This document shows, in pieces, positions 1-9,752 of a stretch of DNA of 64,000 nt. The translations under genes and the position numbers were made by a program. The notes under the pieces were generated by a model. That model ran no database searches. It saw only the letters and a program-made list of their open reading frames with translations, and was not told the DNA's origin. Origin of the DNA: a bacterium (GTDB lineage: Bacteria > Planctomycetota > JAFGQW01); NCBI GenBank assembly GCA_030426805.1, contig JAUHXU010000002.1:248001-312000 (forward strand), given 5' to 3'. Each line of letters opens with the position of its first letter. The first letter of the stretch is position 1.

Positions 1-2
1 TC

Positions 3-767
3 GATCGTGCGCGCCAGATGGCGGAGATGAGCGAGTTGCCCGGCCTGAACGCGGGCGCGGCCGAAGCGCTCGCCGAGTCGCTCGACCTCGCGAAGTCCGA
101 ACTCGATCGGGTGCAGCAGACGCTCGAGAGTCTGCAGCGACTCGAGGACGCGATGCAGGCGTTGCGCGAGGCCGAGAAGGCCGGCGGTTGCCCGCCGTCG
201 GGCGACGATCCGTCGACGCGCGAGAACGCGATGAAGGAACTCGCCGAGGCCTATCGCCGCGCGCGCGAACGCGAAGAGGGCGGCTGACAATCGTGCGGCG
301 GGTCCGGATCCGGGCGATCCGGCGGCACGTGACCGTCTTGCGGTGGATCCGGGTCCGGATCCGAAGGCGTACCGGACGGGTCGGGCGGCAGCGGCCGTGG
401 CGACGACACCGGCGGATCGGGTATCGGCCGCGGCGGTGTCGCCGACGAGGACGATTCCGAGAAGACCGACTTCGAGTCGAAGAAGGCGCTCAGCGCGTTG
501 CGCGCGGGCAAGACGTTGATGCAGTGGTCGAAGAAGGGGCCCGGACGGGCCGGCACGGCGAACGAGGACTACCGCACGTTGCTGAAGCGGGTGAAGCAAG
601 GCGTCAACGAAGCGGTGCTGCGTGAGCGGGTGCCGCCGGGGTATCGGGCGATGATTCAGCGCTACTTCGACCGACTGCCGGTGCCCGGAAACGGGGCGCC
701 CGCGAAGCCCGGCGACAAGCCAGGCGAGAAGCCAGCCGAGAAATCCGCCGAGAAGCCCGACAAGTAG
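3..767 (+). CDS. Candidate selenoprotein, C-terminal part (two in-frame TGA)
   Basis: Partial gene entering from the left edge. A frame open from base 3 runs through TGA codons at 285-287 and 330-332 and ends at TAG 765-767, giving 254 residues here with Sec candidates at residues 95 and 110. Residues 10-60 and 70-92 are alpha-helical or coiled coil. Residues 95-130 form a Gly/Ser linker with the motif U-x-S-C-G-G-S-G-S-G twice. Residues 145-225 (FESKKALSALRAGKTLMQW through VPPGYRAMIQRYFDRL) resemble the C-terminal domain I associate with planctomycete coiled-coil proteins next to BatA/MoxR operons; the tail is Lys/Pro/Glu repeats. Between 333 and 497 the frame has no ATG, GTG or TTG, so the conserved domain has no plausible separate start before TTG 498. 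A standard caller would report fragments ending at 287 and starting at 498. Sec insertion is inferred, not shown; two separate ORFs or a pseudogene remain possible. Confidence 0.6.
285..329 (+). promoter_or_regulatory. SECIS-like hairpin after first TGA
   Basis: Directly 3' of TGA 285-287, bases 304-310 (CCGGATC) pair perfectly with 316-322 (GATCCGG) around loop 311-315 (CGGGC). The loop lies 23 bases after the TGA and has G in its second position. An outer 5-bp helix pairs 292-296 (CGTGC) with 325-329 (GCACG). Bacterial SECIS elements lie inside the coding region just after the UGA, with a short stem and a G early in the apical loop, so the geometry fits. GC-rich repeats fold easily, so the fold alone is not proof. 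Confidence 0.5.
285..359 (+). repeat. Tandem TGA-containing codon repeat, 45-bp period
   Basis: Bases 285-314 and 330-359 are copies of a 10-codon unit that begins with TGA. I count 23 of 30 identical bases. Five of the seven differences are third-position changes that are silent in the frame reading through TGA (TCG/TCT, GGC/GGT, GGG/GGA, GGA/GGG, GGG/GGA); the other two fall in one codon (CAA Gln to CCG Pro). This looks like drift under protein-level constraint in that frame. Confidence 0.7.
330..362 (+). promoter_or_regulatory. SECIS-like hairpin after second TGA
   Basis: Downstream of TGA 330-332, bases 345-350 (GGATCC) pair with 357-362 (GGATCC) around loop 351-356 (GGGTCC), which starts with G. 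The loop lies 18 bases after the TGA, within the spacing expected of bacterial SECIS elements. It uses a different pairing from the first hairpin yet keeps stem, spacing and G-start loop. Confidence 0.5.
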
Positions 768-1786
768 TGGGCGAGCGATCGCTCGCGGGGGTGGCGTTCG
801 TCACCGCGGTCACGGCGCTCGCTGCCGCGTGGTGGTTCGTCTGGCGGACCGACGACGCGCTCGTCGTCTATTGCGCGCACGACGCCGTGTTCGCCGAGTC
901 GATCCTTCGCGACTTCGAGCGCGAGACCGGGCATCGCGTCGCGATCCGCTTCGACACCGAGGCGACCAAGTCGCTCGGGTTGACGGAGCTGATCCGTCGC
1001 GAACGCGAACATCCCCGCGCCGACGTCTTCTGGAACAACCAGGCGCTCGGGACGATGCAACTCGCACGCGAGGGACTCCTCGAGCCGTATCGCGGCGCGG
1101 GTTGGTCCCGGATGGTGCCGCAGTGGCGCGATCCCGACGCGCGGTGGGTCGGGTTCGGCGCGCGGCTACGGGTCTGGATCGTGCGCGCCGATCGTATCGC
1201 CGATGCCGACGCCGCGGCGCGTGCATTCGCCGAGCGCCCGGACCGCGCGGCGATCGCGAAGCCGCGGTTCGGCACGACGTTGACGCACTTCGCGGCGCGT
1301 TGGCACGCGCGTGGGGCCGACGCGACCGCGGCGTGGCTCGACGACTGGCGGGCCCGCGGTGGCCGGGTCGTCGCCGGCAATGCGGTCGTCCGGGACGTCG
1401 TCGTGAGCGGCGCATGCGACGTCGGCTGGACCGACACCGACGACGCGTCGGTCGCGCTCGAGGCGGGCGCACCGATCGCGATGTATCCGCTCACGGTCGG
1501 CGGGCGCGTCGTGTGCATCCCGAACACCGTCGCGATCGTGCGCGGCACGCGACGCCGCGCGGCGGCAGAGGCGCTCGTCGACTACCTCGCGTCCGCTGCG
1601 GTCGAGGTCGCGCTCGCCCATGGTCGTGCGCGCCAGGTCCCGCTCGGCCCGACGGGCGATGCGTCGATTCCGGCGGTCGTCGAGCGCCTGCGCGACTGGT
1701 GTGCCCGCGGCGCCGTCGACCTCCACGCGCTCGTCGACGCGCGGCTGGCGTGTCTCGAACACCTCGGCGACGAGGATGCGCGATGA
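767..1786 (+). CDS. ABC importer substrate-binding protein, iron(III)-type
   Basis: Type-2 periplasmic binding protein of 339 residues. GTG 767 overlaps the stop of the upstream gene by one base, so translation is probably coupled. Residues 7-26 are a hydrophobic export signal or anchor; the mature part opens with a VVYCAHD strand, as in FbpA/FutA-like ferric-binding proteins, followed by a VFAESILRDFERETG helix. The family usually delivers ferric iron or other anions/metals to a membrane permease; iron is inferred from resemblance, since I cannot verify the ligand tyrosines. The permease and ATPase genes follow with overlapping starts, which supports a complete importer. Confidence 0.75.
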   Translation: MGERSLAGVAFVTAVTALAAAWWFVWRTDDALVVYCAHDAVFAESILRDFERETGHRVAIRFDTEATKSLGLTELIRREREHPRADVFWNNQALGTMQLAREGLLEPYRGAGWSRMVPQWRDPDARWVGFGARLRVWIVRADRIADADAAARAFAERPDRAAIAKPRFGTTLTHFAARWHARGADATAAWLDDWRARGGRVVAGNAVVRDVVVSGACDVGWTDTDDASVALEAGAPIAMYPLTVGGRVVCIPNTVAIVRGTRRRAAAEALVDYLASAAVEVALAHGRARQVPLGPTGDASIPAVVERLRDWCARGAVDLHALVDARLACLEHLGDEDAR

Positions 1787-3108
1787 CGCCGTCGGCAGCG
1801 GTCCTCGGCGAGTCGGCCCTGCGGGCTGCGGCGGTCGCGGCCATCGCGACGATCGCCGCGCCGAGCGTCGGCCCGTGGCTCGGTCGCGCGTCGGGACGCT
1901 TGGCGCTCGCGGCGCTGTTCGTCGCGCCGGGGCTGATGATCGGACACGTCTGGGCGACGCACGCGCCGACCGCGCTCGTCGACCCGGCTGCACGGGGGGG
2001 GCTCTACGCCGCACTGTCGATCGCGCGCGCGCTGCCGGTCGCCGCACTGCTCTGGTGGCTCGTGCCCCCGCGTGACACGGTGCGCGCGCGGCACGTCGCC
2101 CGACTCGCGACGGTGCGGCGTGGCCTCGACGTTCGACGGTTCGCCGCGACGGCGGCGATCGCGTTCGTGTATGCGTTCACCGAGTTCGAGATCGCCGCGC
2201 GGCTCGCGGTCGCATCGTGGCCGGTCGCGGTGTTCGATGCGCACGCCGGTGGCCTCGCGCTGTCCGAGAGCGTCGCCGCGGTCGCGATCCCCGCGGTGAT
2301 CTCGCTCGCCGCGCTCGGGGCGGCGGCGTTCGCGTTGAGCGGGATTCCTCGGCCGTCGTCGTGCCAGCGGCCGGTGGCCGGCTGGATCGGCGGACTCGTC
2401 CTCGCGCTCGCGCTCGCGTTGAACGTCGGGGCGCCGCTCGTCTGGCTCCTCCCGGACGCGCTCCCCGGATTCGCGGCGGTCGGCCGGCGCGCCGGTGCGC
2501 TCGCCAGCGAGGTCGCGGCGAGCGTCGGCGTCGCGATCGTCGCGGCGGTGGCGGCGGATGCGATCGCCGGCATCGCGGTGCGGCGCCCCCGGGTCGGCTT
2601 CACGCTCGCGGTGCCCGGGCTCCTCGGCGCGCTCGTCCTGTCGCTCCTCGCGATCGCGGCGACACAGGCGTTCGGCGCCGCGCTCTACGACACGCCGGTC
2701 GCGTGGGTCGTCGTCGCGACCGCGTGCCTCGTGCCGCTCTCGTTCGTGCTGCGCCTCGCGCTCGCCCGGGTCGACCACGGCCCGGCGCTCCACGCCGCGC
2801 GCCTGCTCGCCGCCGGACCGACGACCCGCGCCTCGGCGCGAGCCGTGCGGTGGTCGCTCGTCGGCCGCGCGCGGGTCGGTGCGCTCGTCGTCGTCGCACT
2901 CGTCGGTAGCTACGAGGTGACCGCCGCGTCGTTGCTCGCGCCGACGGGCATGACACCGGCGCCCGTACGCCTCTACAATCTGATGCACTACGAACGGTCG
3001 CACGCGCTCTCGGCGATGCTCGTCGTCGCGCTCGGCGTGCCGTTGGTCGCGCTCGTGGCGGGCGGATGGACGGTCCGACGTGCGCTCGGAGGACGACGCA
3101 ATGGGTGA
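1783..3108 (+). CDS. ABC importer permease, FbpB-like
   Basis: Integral membrane protein of 441 residues with about ten hydrophobic segments spread over its length, as in FbpB-type permeases with two fused membrane halves (those are often near 500 residues). ATG 1783 overlaps the stop of the binding-protein gene (ATGA), so the two are translationally coupled. The stretch around residues 355-400 (ALHAARLLAAGPTTRASARA, then a long hydrophobic segment) sits where the EAA coupling loop for the ATPase is expected, though the motif is degenerate. Start chosen by the overlap; the frame stays open far upstream but that part is shadow sequence of the previous gene. Confidence 0.75.
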   Translation: MTPSAAVLGESALRAAAVAAIATIAAPSVGPWLGRASGRLALAALFVAPGLMIGHVWATHAPTALVDPAARGGLYAALSIARALPVAALLWWLVPPRDTVRARHVARLATVRRGLDVRRFAATAAIAFVYAFTEFEIAARLAVASWPVAVFDAHAGGLALSESVAAVAIPAVISLAALGAAAFALSGIPRPSSCQRPVAGWIGGLVLALALALNVGAPLVWLLPDALPGFAAVGRRAGALASEVAASVGVAIVAAVAADAIAGIAVRRPRVGFTLAVPGLLGALVLSLLAIAATQAFGAALYDTPVAWVVVATACLVPLSFVLRLALARVDHGPALHAARLLAAGPTTRASARAVRWSLVGRARVGALVVVALVGSYEVTAASLLAPTGMTPAPVRLYNLMHYERSHALSAMLVVALGVPLVALVAGGWTVRRALGGRRNG

Positions 3109-4921
3109 ACCGCGCGCGGATCGCGTCTGGCGCCTCGACGGCGTTCGCATCGGCGATCGGCTCGCGGTCGACCGACTCGACATCCGCGCGGGCGTGACCG
3201 CCGTGCTCGGTCCGTCCGGCGCGGGGAAGACGACGTTGCTCGACGCGCTCGTCGGGTATCGGCGCGTGGACGCCGGTGCGGTCGTCTTCGAGGCGAGCGG
3301 GGATCCGCCGGTGTTCTGGGCCCCGGCCGACGGCGGGCTCTGGCCGGACGTCGACGTGCGCGGCCACCTCGCTGCGGTCGCGCCGGGCGCGGCACCCTCG
3401 GCGATCGACGAGTGGCTCCGTCGCTTCGGGCTCATGCCGCGCGCGTCGGCGGTGCCGGCCGCGTTGTCGGCGGGCGAGCGCGATCGGCTCGCGGTCGCGC
3501 GGGCGCTCGCGAGCGGTGCGCACTCCCTCGTCCTCGACGAACCGTTCGCCCACGTCGAGCGCGCGCGCGCGACCGTCGATTGGGCCGTCGTCCGTGCGCA
3601 TCGTCCACCGGGAGCGCTCGTGTTCGCGACCCACGACCCCGCGCTCGCCCTCGCCGAAGCCGATCGTGTCGTCTGCCTCGATGCCGGTCGCGTCGCGTTC
3701 GACGGCGACGTCGACGCGCTCTATCGCGAGCCGCCGACCGAGGCGCTCGCTTCGGCGCTCGGGGCCGGCAACTGGTTCGACGCACGCGACGCGGCCGCAT
3801 GGCTCGGGGTCGCCGGGAGCGATCGCCCCGACGGCGCGATCTTCCTCCGGCCGGAGGCGGTGGCGATCGAACTCGCCGCCGACGGGCCGTGTCGCGTCGA
3901 CGCGGTGCGCTTCGACGGCTCGGTCGAAGCCGTCACGCTGCGCCGGCTCGACGACGACACCGCGCGCGTGATCGTCCGGCGCCCGCAGGCCACCCGGCTC
4001 GCGGTGGGGGCGCGGGTCGCGTTGCGCACGCTCGTCCTCCTCGTCGCGCTCGTCGTCGCGTCGCTCGGCGGTTGCGGTCGCGGGGATGCGACGATCGCGA
4101 CCGACGTGCGCGTGACGCGTCTTCCGGCCGATCGTGCGACGCTGCCGGCGCCGCGCTCGGTCGCCTACGCGGCCGACGGCGCCTCCTGCGCGCTCGACAC
4201 GGTCGGGCGGGTGCTCTGTTACTCGCCCGCCGGGACACTGACCACGTGGTGGCGGATGCCCGCGACCGATGCGGGGCGGCCGGAGGGCGTCGTCGCCCTC
4301 GACGGGGGCGGCTGGGCCGTGTGCGACACGCACTACCATCGCGTGCTCGTCTTCGACACGGCCGGTGCGATCGTCCGCTCGTTCGGGCGCCGCGGCGACG
4401 AGCCCGGCGCGTTTCGTTACCCGGTCGGCATCGCGACCGACCGGCGTGGCCATTTGTTCGTGTGCGAGTACGGCGGCAACGACCGCGTCCAGGAGTTCAC
4501 GCCCGACGGCCGCTTCGTCAACGCGTTCGGTGCGTTCGGCACCGGCCCGGAAGGGCTGCAGCGTCCGTCGGACCTGACGATCGTCGGCGATCGGCTCTAC
4601 GTCGCCGATGCGATCAACAACCGCGTGCAGGTCTACGGGATCGACGGGCGATGGCTCGGCGTGCTCGGCGGGGACTCGCCGCCGGCCCTCGATCTGCCGT
4701 ACGGGATCGACACCGATGCCGACGGCGCGCTGTGGGTGGTCGAGTACGGAGCCGGTCGCCTGACGCGGCTCGATCGCAACGGCCGCGTGCTCGAGCGGGT
4801 TCGGTGCGGCGTCGGTTCGGACCGCGGCCTCCGGACGCCGTGGGGGATTGCCGTCGGTGCAGACGGACGTATCCTGGTTGCGGACACGGGGAACAGGCGT
4901 CTGGTGGAGGTCCGGCGGTGA
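3101..4921 (+). CDS. ABC ATPase fused in frame to NHL-repeat lipoprotein
   Basis: 606 residues. Residues 1-300 are an importer ATPase: Walker A GPSGAGKTT (37-45), a weak signature (LSAGERDRLAVARAL in place of LSGGQ), Walker B LVLDEP, switch His in FATHDP, then a short TOBE-like end. Without a stop the frame continues into a hydrophobic stretch ending in LGGC (Cys325), a classical lipobox, and then about 270 residues of NHL/SMP-30-like beta-propeller repeats (GRRGDEPGAFRYPVGIATD and relatives). ATG 3101 overlaps the permease stop and follows GGAGGA. A cytosolic ATPase joined to an exported lipoprotein makes little topological sense as one chain, so an internal start (GTG 4004 or TTG 4022) may give a separate lipoprotein. 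Confidence 0.7.
   Translation: MGEPRADRVWRLDGVRIGDRLAVDRLDIRAGVTAVLGPSGAGKTTLLDALVGYRRVDAGAVVFEASGDPPVFWAPADGGLWPDVDVRGHLAAVAPGAAPSAIDEWLRRFGLMPRASAVPAALSAGERDRLAVARALASGAHSLVLDEPFAHVERARATVDWAVVRAHRPPGALVFATHDPALALAEADRVVCLDAGRVAFDGDVDALYREPPTEALASALGAGNWFDARDAAAWLGVAGSDRPDGAIFLRPEAVAIELAADGPCRVDAVRFDGSVEAVTLRRLDDDTARVIVRRPQATRLAVGARVALRTLVLLVALVVASLGGCGRGDATIATDVRVTRLPADRATLPAPRSVAYAADGASCALDTVGRVLCYSPAGTLTTWWRMPATDAGRPEGVVALDGGGWAVCDTHYHRVLVFDTAGAIVRSFGRRGDEPGAFRYPVGIATDRRGHLFVCEYGGNDRVQEFTPDGRFVNAFGAFGTGPEGLQRPSDLTIVGDRLYVADAINNRVQVYGIDGRWLGVLGGDSPPALDLPYGIDTDADGALWVVEYGAGRLTRLDRNGRVLERVRCGVGSDRGLRTPWGIAVGADGRILVADTGNRRLVEVRR
4004..4921 (+). CDS. Possible separate NHL-repeat lipoprotein from internal start
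   Basis: Same frame as the preceding ATPase. Starting at GTG 4004, residues 1-24 form a textbook lipoprotein signal: Arg in the n-region (VGARVALRT), hydrophobic core LVLLVALVVASLGG and lipobox Cys24. The mature part holds four to five NHL-type propeller blades with repeated DRVQEFTPDGRF / NNRVQVYGIDGRW motifs. NHL propellers bind proteins or sugars outside the cell or act as scaffolds; the role here is unknown. The product would be 305 residues. No clear Shine-Dalgarno precedes GTG 4004, so independent initiation is an inference from topology. Confidence 0.45.
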   Translation: MGARVALRTLVLLVALVVASLGGCGRGDATIATDVRVTRLPADRATLPAPRSVAYAADGASCALDTVGRVLCYSPAGTLTTWWRMPATDAGRPEGVVALDGGGWAVCDTHYHRVLVFDTAGAIVRSFGRRGDEPGAFRYPVGIATDRRGHLFVCEYGGNDRVQEFTPDGRFVNAFGAFGTGPEGLQRPSDLTIVGDRLYVADAINNRVQVYGIDGRWLGVLGGDSPPALDLPYGIDTDADGALWVVEYGAGRLTRLDRNGRVLERVRCGVGSDRGLRTPWGIAVGADGRILVADTGNRRLVEVRR

Positions 4922-7858
4922 AGGGTTGGTTCGCGCGCCTCGTGCCCCCACTGCGGACGCCGCTCACGTGGCGGACCGCGCCGCGTCGCCTGGCCGTGCC
5001 GATCGGGTTCGCGGCCGTGTTCGGCGGGGCGCTCGCGGCACTCGTCGGCGCGCACGTCGTCCACTTCTCCGACCCGTGGTGGTTGCTCGTGCTCGCGATC
5101 ACCCCGTGGGTGTGGTGGATGCACGAGGCGGGCGCCGCTAGACACGGCCGGGTGCGCGGCTCGCTCGTGCTGCTCGCGCGCCTCGCGGTCGTCGGCCTGT
5201 TCGCGGTCGTGCTGGCGCGGCCGCACGCCGTGCGCCGCGACGACCGACTCAACGTCGTCTATGCGATCGACACGTCGCACTCGGTCGGCGAGTCGTCGGT
5301 GCGTCGCGCGATCGACTACATGCTCGCGACGACGGCCGACAAGCCGGCGACCGATGCGGCGGGGCTCGTCGTCTTCGGCCGCGAAGCAGGTGTCGAGTTG
5401 CCGCCGCTCGAGTCGTTCCCGTTCGAGGCGCTCAACGTGCAGGTCCCGCGCGACGGGACCGACATCGCGAAAGGGCTGTCGCTCTCCGCGGCGCTGTGCC
5501 CGGACGATCGGCCGGCGCGAATCGTGCTCGTCAGCGACGGCGCGTCCACCGGCGGCGATCTGCCGCGCGTGCTCGACGAACTCGCGTCGCGCGGGATTGC
5601 CGTCGACGTCGTGCCGATCGCCTACGAGCACGACGACGAGGTGTGGGTCGAGCGACTCGACGTGCCGGTGCGGGTGAAGCGCGGGGAGACCTACGAGGCG
5701 ACCGCGATCGTGTCCGCACTCGCGCCGGGTACCGGGACGCTCACGCTGCGTGAGAACGGCGCCGTCGTCGCGGAGGTCCCGATCGAGTGGCGCGCGGGCA
5801 AGAACCGGTTCGCGTTGCCGATCTACCTCCGCCAGCCCGGCTACTACGAGTACGCCGCGACGATCGAGCCGGCCGCGGGGCGCGACGGTTGGCGCGAGAA
5901 CAACACCGCGCTCAATGCGGTGTTCCTCGAGGGGCGGGGGCGGGTGCTCGTCGTGATCGACCCGGCGGGAGAGCCGGCCGATTCGGCGCACTTCATTCGA
6001 GCGCTCAAACAGGGCGAGCGGCTCGTCGACGTCGTCGAGGCGCCGGAGATGCCGGACTCGACGTCGGCGCTACTGCCGTATCACGCGATCGTCTTCGTCA
6101 ACGTGCCTGCCGAGGAGATCAGCGCAGCGCAGCGCACCGCCGTGCACGACGCGGTGTTCGACCTCGGCACCGGATTCCTGATGGTCGGCGGCGACCAGAG
6201 CTTCGGCGTGGGCGGATATCGCAACACGTCGATCGCGACGTTGCTGCCGGTCGAACTCGACGTGTCGCAGCGGCGTATCATCCCGAAGGGGGCGCTCGCC
6301 GTCGTCCTGCATACGTGCGAGTTCGCGAGCGGCAACACGTGGGCGAAGCGGATCACGAAGAGCGCCCTCGACGTGCTGACCGCGGCCGACGAGTTCGGCG
6401 TCCTCGCGTGGGACTACGAGGGCGGCGAGGCGTGGATCGTCGAGTTGCAGGAAGTCGGGGATCCCTCGCAGCACTACCCGGCGATCAACAGCGCGATGAT
6501 CGGTGACATGCCGTCGTTCGCGCCGACGATGCGGCTCGCGTTGAAGAGCCTCCAAGCCTCCGACGCCGCGACCAAGCACGTGATCATCATCTCCGACGGC
6601 GACCCGTCGCCGCCGCCGCCGGCGCTGATCGAGCAATACGCCGCGGAGCGGATCAGCATCTCGACGGTCACCGTGTTCCCGCACGGCGGCCTCGATCAGA
6701 ACACGATGCGCAACATCGCCCGCGCGACCGGCGGGCGCTACTACCAGCCCTCGTCGGCGTCGGCCCTGCCCCGCATCTTCACGAAGGAGGCGAAGACGCT
6801 CGCGCGCAACATGATCGTCGAGCAGACCGTGCGTCCGGTGTTCGACTTCCCGTCGACCGCGCTCAAGGGCATCGGCGAGGTGCCGCCGCTCCACGGGTTC
6901 GTGCTGACGGCGCCGAAGTCGCGTGCGGAGGTCGCGCTGCGCACCGAGACCGCCGACCACGTCGAGCCAATCCTGGCCGCGTGGCGCTACGGGATGGGGC
7001 GGACCGCGGCGTTCACGTCGGACCTCAGCGCGCGGTGGGGCCGCGACTGGTTGCAGTGGGATCGCTACCGTGCGTTCGTGAATCAGCTCGTCTCCGACGT
7101 CGCCCGGGCGAATCGGCAGGGGGATCTGACGATGCGGACGCACACGACCGGCGACCGCGGCGTGATCCAGGTCACCGACGAGGCCCGTGCGGGCCGCACG
7201 CTCGCGATGCAGGGGATCGTCCGTCGCCCCGACGGGGAGACGATCGCGGTGGCGCTCGAGCAGACCGGCCCGCGAACGTATCGCGGGGTCTTCCCGGTGG
7301 AGGGGCGCGGGCGTTACCGGATCACCGTCGTCGGTGCCGGAGGCGGCGGTGCCGAGCGGGCGGTCGGTGGTCTCGTCGTCGCCTACTCGCCGGAGTATCT
7401 GCGCTTCCGCGCCGACCCCGTCGCGCTGGACACGATCGCCCGGTCCACCGGGGGGCGGGTGCTCGCGGGCAACGAGACGAGCCGCGAGATCTTCCCGGCC
7501 GAGCGGACCCGCAAGCGCAACGCGCGCCCCGTGATCGACTGGGTGCTGCTCGTACTCGCGTGCCTGATCCCGCTCGACGTCGCGCTGCGCCGCTTGCAGC
7601 TCGAACCGCGCGCGTGGTTCCGCCGCGAGCGCGATTCGACCGGCACACTGCCGACCCTGCTCGAGCGCAAGGCGATGATGGGCGAGAAGACGGAGAAGGC
7701 GGGCGCGGCGACGCGACCGGTGGAGCAACCCGCCGCGCAGGCCTCACCGGGGCCCGCGCCCGAGGCGCCGCCGAAGGCCGCATCGCCCGCCGACGATCGA
7801 TCGACGACCGAACGACTGCTCGCGCTCAAGCGCAAGCGCCAGGCTGAACGAGGAGCGG

Positions 7859-7875
<17 letters not shown>
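4918..7875 (+). CDS. Membrane protein with two VWA domains and GATase-like domain
   Basis: 985 residues. GTG 4918 overlaps the previous stop (GTGA). Hydrophobic segments lie at about 27-48, 54-68 and 83-102, with another near 868-886, so the bulk (105-865) is probably extracytoplasmic. The first VWA domain has MIDAS motif DTSHS (118-122) and VLVSDGAS. Next comes a glutamine-amidotransferase-like fold (YHAIVFVNVP, GTGFLMVGGDQSFGVGGY) without an evident catalytic Cys, then a second VWA-like region (VIIISDGDPSPPPP). The cytoplasmic tail is Ala/Pro/Lys-rich. This architecture accompanies MoxR/DUF58 genes in planctomycetes; MoxR ATPases are thought to act as chaperones that load or activate VWA proteins. 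Exact function unknown. Confidence 0.8.
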
Positions 7876-8858
<983 letters not shown>

Positions 8859-8866
<8 letters not shown>

Positions 8867-9752
8867 GGCGCCGCCGAACGCGTTGCTCGGCCCGTCGACG
8901 TTGCGCCGCCTCGCGGCGCGGCGGATCGTCGCGCGCCGGCGGTTCACGAACCGCCACCAGGGCGCGAACCTCGCCGGGCGCGGCGGCTCGAGCACCGAGT
9001 TCAGCGACTATCGCGACTACTCGCCGGGTGACGATCCGCGCTTCGTCGACTGGAACGTGTTCGCCCGGCTCAGACGCCCGTATCTGAAGCTCTACCGCGT
9101 CGAGGAGGAGATGCACGTCGTCGTGCTGATCGACGCGTCGGGGTCGATGGCGTCGGAGGCGAAGCTCGACCGCGCCCGCGAGGTGGCGGCGGCGTTCGGC
9201 GTGCTCGCGCTCGGGGGCGGGGAGCGGTTGAGTGCGTGGGCGTTCGGCGCCGCGGCACACCCGCCGCTCGCGTTGCGCCCGCGCCGGGGCCGCACCGGAG
9301 TCCCACACCTGCTGCGGTTTCTCGACGGGATCGAGGCCGGCGGCGATTGCCCGGTCGAGTCCGGGATCGAGCGGATCCTCGCGGGGCACCGCGGGCGCGG
9401 GATCGCGCTCGTCGTGTCGGACTTCCTGACGGCGGGCGATCTGACGCGGCCGCTGAACGCGCTCCACGCGGCGGGGCTCGAGCCGCTCGGCGTGCAACTG
9501 CTCGGGCCAACGGAGTTCGAGCCGGACGTCGGTCGCGACGTGCGACTCGTCGACGTCGAGACCGCGGCACGCCTCGACGTGTCGTCGGTCCCGGAACTGC
9601 TCGGCATCTACCGTGCGACGCGGGATGCGCACACCGCCGAGGTCCGCGCGATGTTCGAGGGGCGCGGCGGCCGGTTCCTCCGCGCCGGCTCGAGCGAGTC
9701 GGTGGACGACATCGTATTGCGCGAGATGGTGCGTCGGGGGTGGATCCGCTGA
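8859..9752 (+). CDS. DUF58 protein with VWA fold
   Basis: 297 residues. The N-terminal half carries the DUF58 hallmark GSSTEFSDYRDYSPGDDPRF followed by VDWNVFARL, and a VWA MIDAS (LIDASGSM) follows near residue 90. It is predicted soluble, without export signal. ATG 8859 overlaps the moxR stop. DUF58 proteins accompany MoxR in nearly all bacteria and are thought to be its cytosolic VWA partner; the biochemical role is not established. Confidence 0.9.

Noticed and set aside
285..332. TGA read as tryptophan throughout the genome
   Set aside because: Many clear genes here end in TGA at the expected place (gpsA, glmM, mutM, moxR), so TGA is a normal stop.
285..362. GGATCC-containing repeats as a CRISPR or restriction-linked array
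   Set aside because: Only two units, period 45 and codon-phased; no spacers or cas genes.
285..500. Frameshift error as cause of the split first gene
   Set aside because: Both parts lie in the same frame with two TGA codons between them; a single indel cannot create that. Base errors at two sites remain possible but would have to hit the same place in each repeat.
188..625. Frame-2 ORF of 145 residues over the TGA region
   Set aside because: Composition is the Arg-run pattern of shadow frames; it has no domain, and the frame-3 reading holds the conserved C-terminal region.
2600..4951. Minus-strand ORF of 783 residues
   Set aside because: Antisense shadow of the permease, ATPase-NHL and VWA genes; Arg/Asp/Pro-rich without domains, expected at this GC content.
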